From Rhizobium sp. Q54 (GTDB lineage Bacteria; Pseudomonadota; Alphaproteobacteria; Micropepsales; Micropepsaceae): a stretch of DNA of 64,000 bases. The stretch's first letter is position 1, and every line of letters starts with the position of its first letter. Below the pieces are notes generated by a model. That model did not search any database, had not been told where the DNA came from, and saw only the letters and a list, made by a program, of their open reading frames with translations. Both the position numbers and the translations under genes were made by a program. The stretch spans positions 122,495 to 186,494 of the forward strand of contig CAMAPL010000003.1 of assembly GCA_945860165.1 (NCBI GenBank). The letters run 5' to 3'. This document shows, piece after piece, positions 27,812 to 36,551 of this stretch.

Positions 27812-27989
27812 GAACTTCCTGATTGACGGCCAGCCCTCTTTCGAGCCGCTGACGTGACCTGCTGTGGTGGGTTGTTCCTGCTGCTTTAATTCGTGCAGGA
27901 CCGCAGCGCAAGCGACCAGTTCTGAAGCGGGAATTACAGCCCTGTGACTGATCGAACCTGATGCCTGACCTGTACGCACTTACGTCAAT

Positions 27990-28349
27990 ATGCCTTACGA
28001 AAATATGGCCGAATTCACCCATGCCGGTGCCCGGATTCGTCCACGCTCGGGCTTCGCAGTTATTGATTCGGTTACTATTAAATTTGTTTCCAATGGCCCC
28101 ATGCCGCTGCGCGAGCATTCTCACTGTCGCAAACCAACGGCGAAGGGTGGGGCGATGCTGCTGTTCGACCTTTACATGTTCGACGACGAAGGACGGGTGT
28201 TTCAGCAGATGCCGATCCAGGAGGGTGCGCGCGAAAAAGCGCGTTATCTCCAGAACGCGCAGCGGGCCGCCAAGCATGTGCTGATGCCCTTTGTGCGCTC
28301 CGGCTGCTTCAGGCCCAGGATCAATTTCGCCGCTAGGTGCATCCCATGA
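27990..28349 (+). CDS. Hypothetical protein, coupled to the next gene
   Basis: I do not recognise this 119-residue protein. It lacks a signal peptide. The middle, from MLLFDLYMFDDEGRVF to REKARYLQNAQRAAKH, looks globular and coding-like. Its TGA overlaps the next ATG as ATGA (28346-28349), which supports this strand and frame over the long antisense frames. No convincing ribosome site precedes the ATG at 27990; ATGs at 28005 and later are alternatives. Confidence 0.5.
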   Translation: MPYENMAEFTHAGARIRPRSGFAVIDSVTIKFVSNGPMPLREHSHCRKPTAKGGAMLLFDLYMFDDEGRVFQQMPIQEGAREKARYLQNAQRAAKHVLMPFVRSGCFRPRINFAARCIP

Positions 28350-28702
28350 CTCGTCCGCGCAAAATTATCGGGGCGCCCTGGTTCACGCCCGAATCGTACG
28401 GAAGTTGCCGTTTCCAGATGGCGGACAAAGAAACAATGCCGCTCGATTTCCGCGACTGGCGAGAAGACGCGCAAAGCAGAATTCAGGCAATCGAAGAGGC
28501 TGGCCAGAACGCACTCAAGGTTAAGATCGATCCCGGCCGCTTCCCGGCATGGTGCCGCGAACAGGGCCTGGCAGCAGATGCGCGCGCCCGGCAACGCTAT
28601 GCGAATTTTTATGCCTTCCGCTGGGCCATCGCCCGAGATCCTGACCGCGCGCCAACAACAGGCAGCTACAACTGGCTGATTTTATTCAGTATTTTATTTT
28701 GA
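28346..28702 (+). CDS. Hypothetical protein
   Basis: This unrecognised 118-residue protein begins MTRPRKIIGAPWFTPESY at an ATG that overlaps the previous stop by 4 bases. It is basic, with the motif LPDFRDW-like MPLDFRDWREDAQSRIQAIEE and RQRYANFYAFRWAIARDP in the second half, suggesting a small helical protein. It ends in a short hydrophobic tail (LILFSILF). The pair is divergent from the cold-shock fusion gene. Function unknown. Confidence 0.5.
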   Translation: MTRPRKIIGAPWFTPESYGSCRFQMADKETMPLDFRDWREDAQSRIQAIEEAGQNALKVKIDPGRFPAWCREQGLAADARARQRYANFYAFRWAIARDPDRAPTTGSYNWLILFSILF

Positions 28703-28772
28703 TCCACCGCGCGCGGCTTCAAAATTGCCTGCTACACTATCGCTGGAGAAGCGCAGCGCGATCAACAAACTC

Positions 28773-30272
28773 ATGACCAGAATCTTCCTCGCCGGAATCT
28801 TTCACGAGACCCACAGCTTCACGGATGATCGTACTGGCATCGCGGATTTCCTCATCCATCGCGGTCAGGCCTTGCTGGACCGGATTGGTGACGGCTCGCA
28901 GATCGATGGCTTCCTTACCACTGCCGCGCGGGAAGGCTGGGAGGTCGTGGCCGCCGCCAACTATCTGTGCGGTGCATCAGGCATGGTCGAACACGCCGTC
29001 TTCGAAAGTTTCTGGGACGACATAAAGCCCGTCCTGGTCACCGCGCTGGCTGATGGCCTGGACGGGATTTTTCTGTCGCTGCATGGCGCGATGGTGACGA
29101 CCGAGCTGGAAGATCCTGAAGGCGAGTTGCTCGCGCGCATCCGTGCCCTGCCGGGCGCCGCCCAATTGCCGATATTCGGGGTGTTCGATCTCCATGCCAC
29201 GCTGACGCAAAAAATGTGCGGTCTGTCCGACGGCCTGGTCTGCTATCGCGAATGCCCCCATGACGACACCTATGAAAGCGCCGTGCGCGCGACGGAGCTG
29301 CTGGCGCGGTGCCTCCGGACAGGTATACGCCCCCGCCAGCACGTGCTGGTGACACCCATTGTTTGGCCACCCACCGGCACCGGAACCCGGGACGGCGCCA
29401 TGCATGCTCTGGAAGCCGCGGCCCGCCGGATAGAACGCGAAATTCCGGGCGTCCTGGCGGTGAATGTGTCGGCTGGCTACGCCTATGCCGATGTCCATGA
29501 TGCCGGTGTTGCCTTCAGCATCGTGACGGAAGGCGACGCGGATGCGGCCAAGGCGGGGTTGCGCGTGCTGGCGAAGATCGCCTGGGAACTGCGCCAAGAG
29601 GGGATTCCCCCAGAGCATGACCTGGATCAGATTGTGCGCGATTTCATACCGCGCGGCGACGGCCCGGTGCTGCTGGTTGAACCCGCCGACAATATCGGCG
29701 GCGGTGGGCCGGGCGACTGCACCGATGTGATGCGCGCCCTGCTGAAGCATGATGTGGACGGCGCCGGCGTGGTGATGGCCGACCCCGAAGCGGTTGCGGC
29801 GCTCCAGGCCATCCCGGTCGGCGGACGCAAAACACTGAGCATTGGCGGCAAGGGCAGCCGGCTGGACCTTGGGCCGGTCACCCTGGATGTCGAACTTGTA
29901 TCCCGCAGCAATGGCCGTTTTGAACTGGAAGACCTGCAAAGCCAGATCGTGGTGCTGGGACACAGCATCAATATGGGTCCTTGCGCCGTTGTGCGGCATC
30001 GGGGCCTGACCATTTTGCTGACCAGCAAGCGGCTGGCACCGTTCGACCTGGGGCAATGGCGCAGCCAGGGCATCGATCCGGAAAAGCTGACCATGATCGG
30101 GGTCAAGGCCGCGGTGGGGCACCGCCGGGCCTATGAAAAAATCGCCTCTGCCAGTTTCACCGTCAGAACAAACGGCCCCTGCACGTCGGACCTCGGCCGC
30201 CTGCCCTACAAGCGGATCCGGCGGCCGGTATTTCCGCTCGACCAGATGCCCCTCGACAATATGGAAGGATAG
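28773..30272 (+). CDS. M81-family metallopeptidase (MlrC-like)
   Basis: MlrC-type proteins are zinc peptidases first described in microcystin degradation; relatives handle small linear or modified peptides. This 499-residue protein opens with IFLAGIFHETHSF and has the family blocks FLSLHGAMVT, FGVFDLHATLTQKM, CYRECPHDDTYE, DNIGGGGPGD and the C-terminal domain with VLGHSINMGPCAVVRHRG. The ATG at 28773 puts the conserved MTRIFLAG at the start; an upstream in-frame start would add 16 unlike residues. A peptide-binding protein gene follows 3 bases after its stop, so the two probably serve the same peptide substrate. Confidence 0.9.
   Translation: MTRIFLAGIFHETHSFTDDRTGIADFLIHRGQALLDRIGDGSQIDGFLTTAAREGWEVVAAANYLCGASGMVEHAVFESFWDDIKPVLVTALADGLDGIFLSLHGAMVTTELEDPEGELLARIRALPGAAQLPIFGVFDLHATLTQKMCGLSDGLVCYRECPHDDTYESAVRATELLARCLRTGIRPRQHVLVTPIVWPPTGTGTRDGAMHALEAAARRIEREIPGVLAVNVSAGYAYADVHDAGVAFSIVTEGDADAAKAGLRVLAKIAWELRQEGIPPEHDLDQIVRDFIPRGDGPVLLVEPADNIGGGGPGDCTDVMRALLKHDVDGAGVVMADPEAVAALQAIPVGGRKTLSIGGKGSRLDLGPVTLDVELVSRSNGRFELEDLQSQIVVLGHSINMGPCAVVRHRGLTILLTSKRLAPFDLGQWRSQGIDPEKLTMIGVKAAVGHRRAYEKIASASFTVRTNGPCTSDLGRLPYKRIRRPVFPLDQMPLDNMEG
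30263..30269 (+). promoter_or_regulatory. Strong ribosome binding site in front of a CTG start codon
   Basis: GGAAGGA lies inside the last codons of the M81 gene, 6 bases ahead of the CTG at 30276. It decides the start of the following gene, which has no ATG, GTG or TTG before its signal peptide. Confidence 0.7.
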
Positions 30273-30275
30273 ACT

Positions 30276-31853
30276 CTGGATCGCCGCGCGATATTAAGAG
30301 CCGCGGCAGCCGCGCCCCTCCTCGGCGTTCCGCGACAGGCATGGGCGCAAAATGGCCATGGCACCCTCAACGCCATGATGGCGTCCGAGCCGGCGACCCT
30401 GAACTATCCCTTATACAATTTCCGCCTGACGCAGCAGATCTGCAGCAACATAAACGAGTCCCTGCTGCTGCTGGACTGGACGTTCAAGCCGCGCCCGAAC
30501 CTGGCGAGGGGCTTCGAAATATCGCCTGACGGCCGGACATATACATTTCATCTGCAGCCCGGCGTGTTCTGGCATGACGGCGCACCTTTCACGTCGCGCG
30601 ACGTCGTGTTCAGCAGTGACGTCATGCTGCGCCAGCTCAACACCCGCAGCCGGGCGGCCCTCAGCCATTGCGAAAGAATCCGGGCGTTGGACTCTTTGAC
30701 CGTGGAATACCGGCTGAAAGAGCCGTTCAACGCGTTTTTGCTGTCGTTCATGGCCTCGTCCAGCCCCATGATGCCGGCGCATATATATGAAGGCACCGAC
30801 TTTCGAACCAACGTCTTCAACAACAAGCCGGTCGGCACCGGCCCGTTCAAGTTCAAGCAATGGTCGCGGGGGCAGTTCATCCATCTGGTGCGCAATGAAC
30901 GCTACTGGCGCCCTAACCGGCCGTTCCTCGATGAGATTTATTTCCGGATTGTGCCTGCGGCGGAGCAACGGATGGTGGCCCTGGAATCCGGCGCGATCGA
31001 CATCGGGTTTGGCGATGCCGTCGATACCGTGGTGATGTCGCGGCTGCGCATCCAGCCCGGCCTCAAGCACATTACAAACGCCTATGACGGCGATGGCGAA
31101 ATCGGACTGATGGAAATCAACCAGCGCCGCGCGCCCTTTCATGACCGGCGCTTCCGGGCCGCTATCATGCACGCTATCAACCGGGACTTCCTAGTCCAGG
31201 GCCTGAATTTTGGCTCCGGCAAGGTCGCCCATGGGCCCATTCCCTCGGCCGCGCCCTATTATGATGAAAAGGCCATCGTCAAATATCCGTTCGACCTGGC
31301 CCGCGCCCGCGCCCTGCTGGACGAGATGGGATTGAAACCCAAAGCCGGCGGTGTGCGGGCAAAGCTCGGCCTGATGATGCTGCCCGACGGCGGCGGCGCC
31401 TGGACCCGCTTCGCGCATTATACCAAGCAGGCCTTGGGCGAAGTGGGACTTGAGGTCGAACTGCAGTCCACCGACTGGGCCACCTTTACCCGGCGCAACG
31501 GCAACTGGGATTTCGATCTGTGCTGGATCAGCTATGGCATGTTCGGCGATCCCGCCATCGGCATGTCGCGCCTCTTCATGGCGTCCAATATCCGCAAGGG
31601 CGTTCCCTCGACCAACGTTCAAGGTTACGTCAATCCGGAAATAGACACCCTGTTCGCCCAGGCTTCGGCGGCCATCGATCATGGCGTGGCGCAGCGTCAT
31701 TATAGCCGCATCCAGACCATACTGACCCGCGATGTCGCGATGCTTTGGATGCTGGAGACCAAACCGCCGGTATTTCACAGCCAGCGGTTTCGCAACGTCA
31801 TCACCGGCCCAAATGGCCCCAGCGATGGCTTTGGCGAGGCATCTCTGGCCTGA
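30276..31853 (+). CDS. ABC-type peptide/solute-binding protein (family 5), CTG start
   Basis: This is a periplasmic extracytoplasmic binding protein of the DppA/OppA (SBP family 5) type. From the CTG at 30276 the frame gives a twin-arginine signal, LDRRAILRAAAAAPLLG, ending near AWAQ. The mature part begins GTLNAMMASEPATLNYP and shows the family pattern LARGFEISPDGRTYTFHLQPGVFWHDG written across residues 70-100, VGTGPFKFKQW and RHYSRIQTIL. The first ATG (30375) would cut off the whole signal, so CTG is preferred. No permease or ATPase gene is nearby, so it is an orphan binding protein, probably working with the adjacent peptidase. Confidence 0.85.
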   Translation: MDRRAILRAAAAAPLLGVPRQAWAQNGHGTLNAMMASEPATLNYPLYNFRLTQQICSNINESLLLLDWTFKPRPNLARGFEISPDGRTYTFHLQPGVFWHDGAPFTSRDVVFSSDVMLRQLNTRSRAALSHCERIRALDSLTVEYRLKEPFNAFLLSFMASSSPMMPAHIYEGTDFRTNVFNNKPVGTGPFKFKQWSRGQFIHLVRNERYWRPNRPFLDEIYFRIVPAAEQRMVALESGAIDIGFGDAVDTVVMSRLRIQPGLKHITNAYDGDGEIGLMEINQRRAPFHDRRFRAAIMHAINRDFLVQGLNFGSGKVAHGPIPSAAPYYDEKAIVKYPFDLARARALLDEMGLKPKAGGVRAKLGLMMLPDGGGAWTRFAHYTKQALGEVGLEVELQSTDWATFTRRNGNWDFDLCWISYGMFGDPAIGMSRLFMASNIRKGVPSTNVQGYVNPEIDTLFAQASAAIDHGVAQRHYSRIQTILTRDVAMLWMLETKPPVFHSQRFRNVITGPNGPSDGFGEASLA

Positions 31854-31935
31854 CAATAGGGCAAAGCCGCGCTTTCGCTCAGGTTGGCAGTGTGCGAGAT
31901 TGCGGGCGGGAAACATCAATCAGCCGCGGGGAAAC

Positions 31936-34272
31936 ATGCGGATTTTGTCGTTTATCGTGCTCGTGATTACGGGGCTTGGGCTGGCGCTGCCGGGACTATA
32001 TCTCGCAGTGCTGGGCGGCACATTCTATTACATAGTCACCGGCCTGCTGGTGCTGCTCAGCGCCTGGCTGGTTCTGCGACGCGACCGTGCCGGACCCCAA
32101 CTCTTGTGGCTGGTGCTTTTGGGAACGGCGGTGTGGTCGCTGTGGGAAGTGGGCCTCGACGGCTGGGCGCTGATGCCGCGCCTGATTTATCTGGCGATAC
32201 TGGCCCTGGTGGTGTGGTTGCTGTCGCGGATCGGCGGCGCGCAGCGCTCCACCTTGAAGCCCGTGATGGCGATGCTTGTCGTGATCTTCGCGGTCACGGC
32301 CACCGGCGCAGCCGTCTGGGCGGCGATCCAGCTGCCCGCTGCGCCTGCGCCAGCCCAACTGGCCACGGTGAAAGCCGCGGGCGACGGCGAATGGACCCAT
32401 TACGGTAAGACGCAAGCCGGCACGCGCTATTCCAGGCTGGCTCAGATCACCCCGGCCAATGCCGGCAATCTGGAACAGGCCTGGGTCTATCGTTCGGGCG
32501 TGCGTGAGCGGGGCAAACTGTCAGCGGACCTGCTGCAGGCCACGCCCCTGATGGTGGACGGCACGCTCTATGGTTGCACCGGCTACAATGCTGTGTTCGC
32601 GCTGGATCCGGTGACCGGCAAGGAAATCTGGCGGCATGATCCGAAGATCAATCCCGCCCTTGGCAATCGCGGCGTTTGCCGCGGCGTGTCTTTCTTCCGC
32701 GCGCCGGATACGGCGGGCGAATGCCCGACCCGGCTGCTGCTCGGCACCGCCGACAACCGGCTGATCGCGCTGGACGCCAAAACGGGGCGTCCCTGCACCA
32801 GCTTCGGCACCAATGGCGCCGCCGATCTGCGTCATGGTATGGGCGATTTCCTGCCGGGCTGGAGCAATCCCACCTCGCCGCCCACCATCGTGCGCGGAAC
32901 GGCGGTCATCGGCGCCTTTGTCGTCGACAACCAGTCAGTCGATGTGCCGCCGGGCGTCATTCGCGGCTATGACGCGGTAACCGGCCAGCAGAAATGGGCG
33001 TTCGATCCGGGCCGCCCCGACGATCAGACGCCTGCCGCGCCAGGCAAAAACTATACGCCATCCACGCCCAACAGCTGGACGGTGTTCAGCGGCGACGAAG
33101 CACTGGGCCTGGTCTATGTGCCGATGGGCAATGGCAGCCCGGATTACTATGGCGCCCATCGCACCCCCGAAACCGACCGCTTCACCAGCGCGGTTGTCGC
33201 GCTGGATTCGCAGACCGGCGCGGTGCGCTGGACCTTCCAGGCCATTCATCACGATCTGTGGGACTATGATCTTGGCGCCCAGCCGGTGCTGGTGAATTTC
33301 CCCACGGCGAATGGCAGCGTGCCAGCGCTGATCCTGCCCACCAAGACGGGACAGATATTCGTGCTCGACCGGCGCAGCGGCAAGCCGTTGACGCGGGTGG
33401 AAGAACGTCCCGTCCCGGCGTCCGATATTCCAGGCGAGCGGTCGGCCCCAACCCAGCCCTTTTCCACCGAATTTCCGGATTTTTCCGGCAAGAGACTGAC
33501 CGAAGCCGACATGTGGGGCATGACGCCTTTTGATCAGCTTTATTGCCGCATCCTGTTCCGCACCGCGCGCTATCAGGGGATGTACACACCGCTGAGAGAA
33601 GGCGTGTCGATCCGCACGCCGGGCGAGCTGGGCGGAATCGACTGGGGCAGCGTATCGGTGGACGAAGATCGCGGCATCATGATCGTCAATTCTAACCTGA
33701 TGGCCGACTGGGACGAACTGGTCCCCCGCGCCCAGGCCGAAAAGGAAAACATCTTTCCGCGGGCAACGCCGCGCGCTCTCGCCAATCCCTACAAGGGTTC
33801 AAACGCCGGAGCGATGGACGGCACGCCCTACGCCATCCGTTTCAAAGGTTTCATTACCCCCCATTTGGGCATTCCCTGCCAGCGGCCGCCTTACGGCTAT
33901 CTCACCGCGATTGAACTGAAGAGCCGCAAGGTGTTGTGGCAACACCCGTTCGGCGATGCGTCTAACAGCGGGCCGTTCAATAAAGCACTGGGCCTGCCCT
34001 TTACCCTGGGCGCGCCCAATATCGGGGGCTCCATCGTCACCGGTGGCGGCGTGATCTTTATCGGCGCCAGCCAGGACGGGCACTTCCGGGCGATTGACGA
34101 AGCCAGCGGCAGGGAATTGTGGAAGGTGAAACTTCCCGCCGGCGGCCATGCCACGCCCATGACCTATCTGGGCAAGGATGGACGGCAATACGTGCTGATT
34201 GCGGCCGGCGGCAGCGGCGGGTTCCGCACCGGCTCCAGCGACAGTTTCGTGGCCTACAGGCTCAAGCAATAG
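31936..34272 (+). CDS. gcd: Membrane-bound PQQ-dependent glucose dehydrogenase
   Basis: This enzyme oxidises glucose (or other aldoses) to the lactone on the outer face of the inner membrane and passes electrons to ubiquinone. The first ~135 residues hold about five transmembrane helices, then the eight-bladed PQQ domain begins at EWTHYGKTQAGTRYSRLAQI. Further blocks are GNRGVCRGVSFF, HHDLWDYDLGAQPVL, LPTKTGQIFVLDRR, GGIDWGSVSVDEDRGIMIVN and the C-terminal GHATPMTYLGKDGRQYVLIAAGG. The 778-residue length fits the family. The ATG at 31936 begins the first helix; the longer frame upstream overlaps the binding-protein gene. A downstream hydrolase follows closely. Confidence 0.93.
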   Translation: MRILSFIVLVITGLGLALPGLYLAVLGGTFYYIVTGLLVLLSAWLVLRRDRAGPQLLWLVLLGTAVWSLWEVGLDGWALMPRLIYLAILALVVWLLSRIGGAQRSTLKPVMAMLVVIFAVTATGAAVWAAIQLPAAPAPAQLATVKAAGDGEWTHYGKTQAGTRYSRLAQITPANAGNLEQAWVYRSGVRERGKLSADLLQATPLMVDGTLYGCTGYNAVFALDPVTGKEIWRHDPKINPALGNRGVCRGVSFFRAPDTAGECPTRLLLGTADNRLIALDAKTGRPCTSFGTNGAADLRHGMGDFLPGWSNPTSPPTIVRGTAVIGAFVVDNQSVDVPPGVIRGYDAVTGQQKWAFDPGRPDDQTPAAPGKNYTPSTPNSWTVFSGDEALGLVYVPMGNGSPDYYGAHRTPETDRFTSAVVALDSQTGAVRWTFQAIHHDLWDYDLGAQPVLVNFPTANGSVPALILPTKTGQIFVLDRRSGKPLTRVEERPVPASDIPGERSAPTQPFSTEFPDFSGKRLTEADMWGMTPFDQLYCRILFRTARYQGMYTPLREGVSIRTPGELGGIDWGSVSVDEDRGIMIVNSNLMADWDELVPRAQAEKENIFPRATPRALANPYKGSNAGAMDGTPYAIRFKGFITPHLGIPCQRPPYGYLTAIELKSRKVLWQHPFGDASNSGPFNKALGLPFTLGAPNIGGSIVTGGGVIFIGASQDGHFRAIDEASGRELWKVKLPAGGHATPMTYLGKDGRQYVLIAAGGSGGFRTGSSDSFVAYRLKQ

Positions 34273-34285
34273 AACGGAAGCGTTC

Positions 34286-35203
34286 ATGGACACCAATAAA
34301 CGCGCAAAAGCGGAACGCAAGAAGGCGTCCGATTTTCCGCAGGAGCTTCTGAACCTGCTGGATTCCTATGTCCATGGCGGCATCGGCCGGCGTGACTTCA
34401 TCGCCGGCGCGTCGAAATTCGCCACCGCCGCCGTCACCGCCACTGCCCTGGTGGAGATGCTAGCGCCCAATTACGCCTGGGCCATCCAGGTCCCGGAGGA
34501 TGACAAGCGCATCCGCACCGAGACTATCCGCGTCCCGTCACCCAATGGTACCGGCCATATCGACTGCTATCTGGTGCGGCCCGCCGCGGCCAAGGGCGAG
34601 ATGCCTGCGGTGATCGTGATTCATGAAAATCGCGGCCTCAACCCTTACGTCAAGGACGTGGCGCGGCGCTTCGCGACCGCCGGTTACATGGCGCTGGCGC
34701 CCGACGGTTTGTCCTCAGTCGGCGGCTATCCCGGTGATGATGAAAAGGGCGGGGCACTGTTCCGCACCGTCGATGGCGCCAAGATGCGTGAAGACCTTCA
34801 TGCCGCCGCGGTCTATGTGAAGAACCGTCCCGACAGCACGGGGAAACTGGGCGCGGTCGGCTTCTGTTTTGGCGGCGGTGTTGTCGGCTATCTGGCGGTG
34901 CGGATGGGATCGGACCTGGCGGCCGGGGTACCGTTCTATGGTTCGCAGCCTGCCGTGGAAGACGTACCGAGGATCAAAGCGCCGATCAATGCCCAGATGG
35001 GCGAGCTGGACACCCGCATCAATGCCGGATGGCCCGCATTTGATGCCGCCCTGACCCAGGCCGGGGTGCGGCATGAAGGGCACATCTATCCCAAGGCGAA
35101 CCACGGCTTTCACAACGACACCACACCCCGCTATGACGAAGCGGTGGCCAAGGAAGCCTGGCGGCGGACACTGGAGTGGTTCGACAAGTATGTGAAAGCC
35201 TGA
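34286..35203 (+). CDS. Dienelactone hydrolase family protein, Tat-exported
   Basis: This 305-residue alpha/beta-hydrolase has the triad C194 (GFCFGGG), D242 (LDTRI) and H273 (KANHGFHND), plus IHENRGLNPYVKDVARRFA. The cysteine nucleophile is typical of dienelactone hydrolases. The N-terminus is long and contains an internal twin-arginine signal (GIGRRDFIAGASKFA, residues 32-46) preceded by a soluble segment. It starts 13 bases after gcd, so it is probably co-transcribed. It could act on lactones or esters made by periplasmic oxidation; that link is inferred. Confidence 0.9.
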   Translation: MDTNKRAKAERKKASDFPQELLNLLDSYVHGGIGRRDFIAGASKFATAAVTATALVEMLAPNYAWAIQVPEDDKRIRTETIRVPSPNGTGHIDCYLVRPAAAKGEMPAVIVIHENRGLNPYVKDVARRFATAGYMALAPDGLSSVGGYPGDDEKGGALFRTVDGAKMREDLHAAAVYVKNRPDSTGKLGAVGFCFGGGVVGYLAVRMGSDLAAGVPFYGSQPAVEDVPRIKAPINAQMGELDTRINAGWPAFDAALTQAGVRHEGHIYPKANHGFHNDTTPRYDEAVAKEAWRRTLEWFDKYVKA

Positions 35204-35210
35204 CGGTCTG

Positions 35211-36548
35211 TTACCGCGCCGGTTGTATGACCGCGCTGTAGCTGGATTTGCGCAAGGCATATTCGATCGGGATCAGGATCGCGGCCGAGGCAAGTCCGAT
35301 GGCGGCCAGCACCGCGAAGATGCCGATATTGCCCAGCTCATTGGCATAGGCGCCCAGCAGGCCGGCCAGGAAGGCGCCGCCGCCCATGGTGAATATCCAC
35401 ACCCCCATCATGATCCCGATCACTTCCTTGGGTGAACGGCGACTGACTTCGACCAGGCCGGCTGGCAGTACACAAAGCTCGGCTGCGGTGATCAGCACAT
35501 AGAAAACCACCAGCACCAGCGGTGAAGCTGATTGGGGCACAAAATATTCAACCGCGATCAGGAAGAGAAAGGAACTGCTCATCAGCAGCAGTCCCATGGT
35601 GACCTTCTCGACAAAGACGATGCGGTGGGATTTCTCGGCCCGCTTGCGCCAAAGGTCCGCCACCGTCGAACCCAGCAGCACCACCAGCAGCGGGTTGAGC
35701 GCCATGAACCAGGTGGTGGGGATCAGCGTGCCGCCGACCATCCTTTCCACCCGTTCCTCGGCATACAGGTTCATCACGCCGCCATAGGTTTGCTGGCCGG
35801 CCATGTAGATCGTGGCGAAGACCGCCATCAGCACGATCAGGTGCACATGCTGGGATTCGATCAGCACCCGGCCGATAACGGCCTTGGGCGCTGCCGCTTC
35901 TTCGGGCGTGGCAACAACGGGCGGAAAGGCGCGGCGAGCCTGGAAGGCGAAGACCAGGAAGCCGATCACCATGCCGGCGCCCGCCAGCAGAAAGCCCCAG
36001 CCCCAGCCGACCCGCTCGCCGGCGGTCCCGGCGCCAAACGGCGCAAACAGCGCGCCCATGTTGATACCCATGTAGAAAAGGATGAAGCCGACCTCGCGGC
36101 GCGGATCGTTGGGACCGAACAATTGCCCCAGTAGCGCCGAGGCGTTCGACTTGAACAGGCCCGCGCCGGCGATCATCGTCACGATGCCGGTGACGAAGAA
36201 GACCATCGCGGTTTGCACCTCCCCGCCCCTGGCCGAAAAGCTCGACGCGGCCAGCAGGAAATTTCCGCCCGCCAGGCCGATGCAGCCCAGCAGCACCGCC
36301 AGGCGTGGTCCCAGGAATCTGTCAGCCAGCCAGCCGCCGAGCAGCGGCATGAACCACATGAAGCTGGAGAACAGGCCGAACAAGAACAGGGCGCGGCTGC
36401 GGTCATAGCCTAGCCCGCCCGCGACCGGATCGGCGACCATGAACAGGACCATAATCCCCATGAAGCCGTAATAGGAGAAACGCTCCCAGAACTCCGTCGC
36501 GAACATCACGAAGACGCCGCGCGGCTGACCCCTGAACTTGCCGAACAT
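35211..36548 (-). CDS. POT/PTR-family proton-dependent oligopeptide transporter
   Basis: This 445-residue, strongly hydrophobic protein has about 12-14 predicted helices. It shows the POT signature around residues 20-45 (EFWERFSYYGFMGIMVLF) and the second signature with FILFYMGINMGALFAPF. Members import di- and tripeptides with protons. A GAGGT site precedes the ATG, and its start is only 3 bases from the stop of the large amidohydrolase gene upstream. The two are probably co-expressed, consistent with peptide hydrolysis and uptake. Confidence 0.92.
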   Translation of the reverse strand: MFGKFRGQPRGVFVMFATEFWERFSYYGFMGIMVLFMVADPVAGGLGYDRSRALFLFGLFSSFMWFMPLLGGWLADRFLGPRLAVLLGCIGLAGGNFLLAASSFSARGGEVQTAMVFFVTGIVTMIAGAGLFKSNASALLGQLFGPNDPRREVGFILFYMGINMGALFAPFGAGTAGERVGWGWGFLLAGAGMVIGFLVFAFQARRAFPPVVATPEEAAAPKAVIGRVLIESQHVHLIVLMAVFATIYMAGQQTYGGVMNLYAEERVERMVGGTLIPTTWFMALNPLLVVLLGSTVADLWRKRAEKSHRIVFVEKVTMGLLLMSSSFLFLIAVEYFVPQSASPLVLVVFYVLITAAELCVLPAGLVEVSRRSPKEVIGIMMGVWIFTMGGGAFLAGLLGAYANELGNIGIFAVLAAIGLASAAILIPIEYALRKSSYSAVIQPAR

Positions 36549-36551
36549 CGA

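Noticed and set aside
27812..27979. 56-codon N-terminal extension of the cold-shock fusion
   Set aside because: Cold-shock domains start at MAHGTVKFF-type sequence, and the extension shows no domain.
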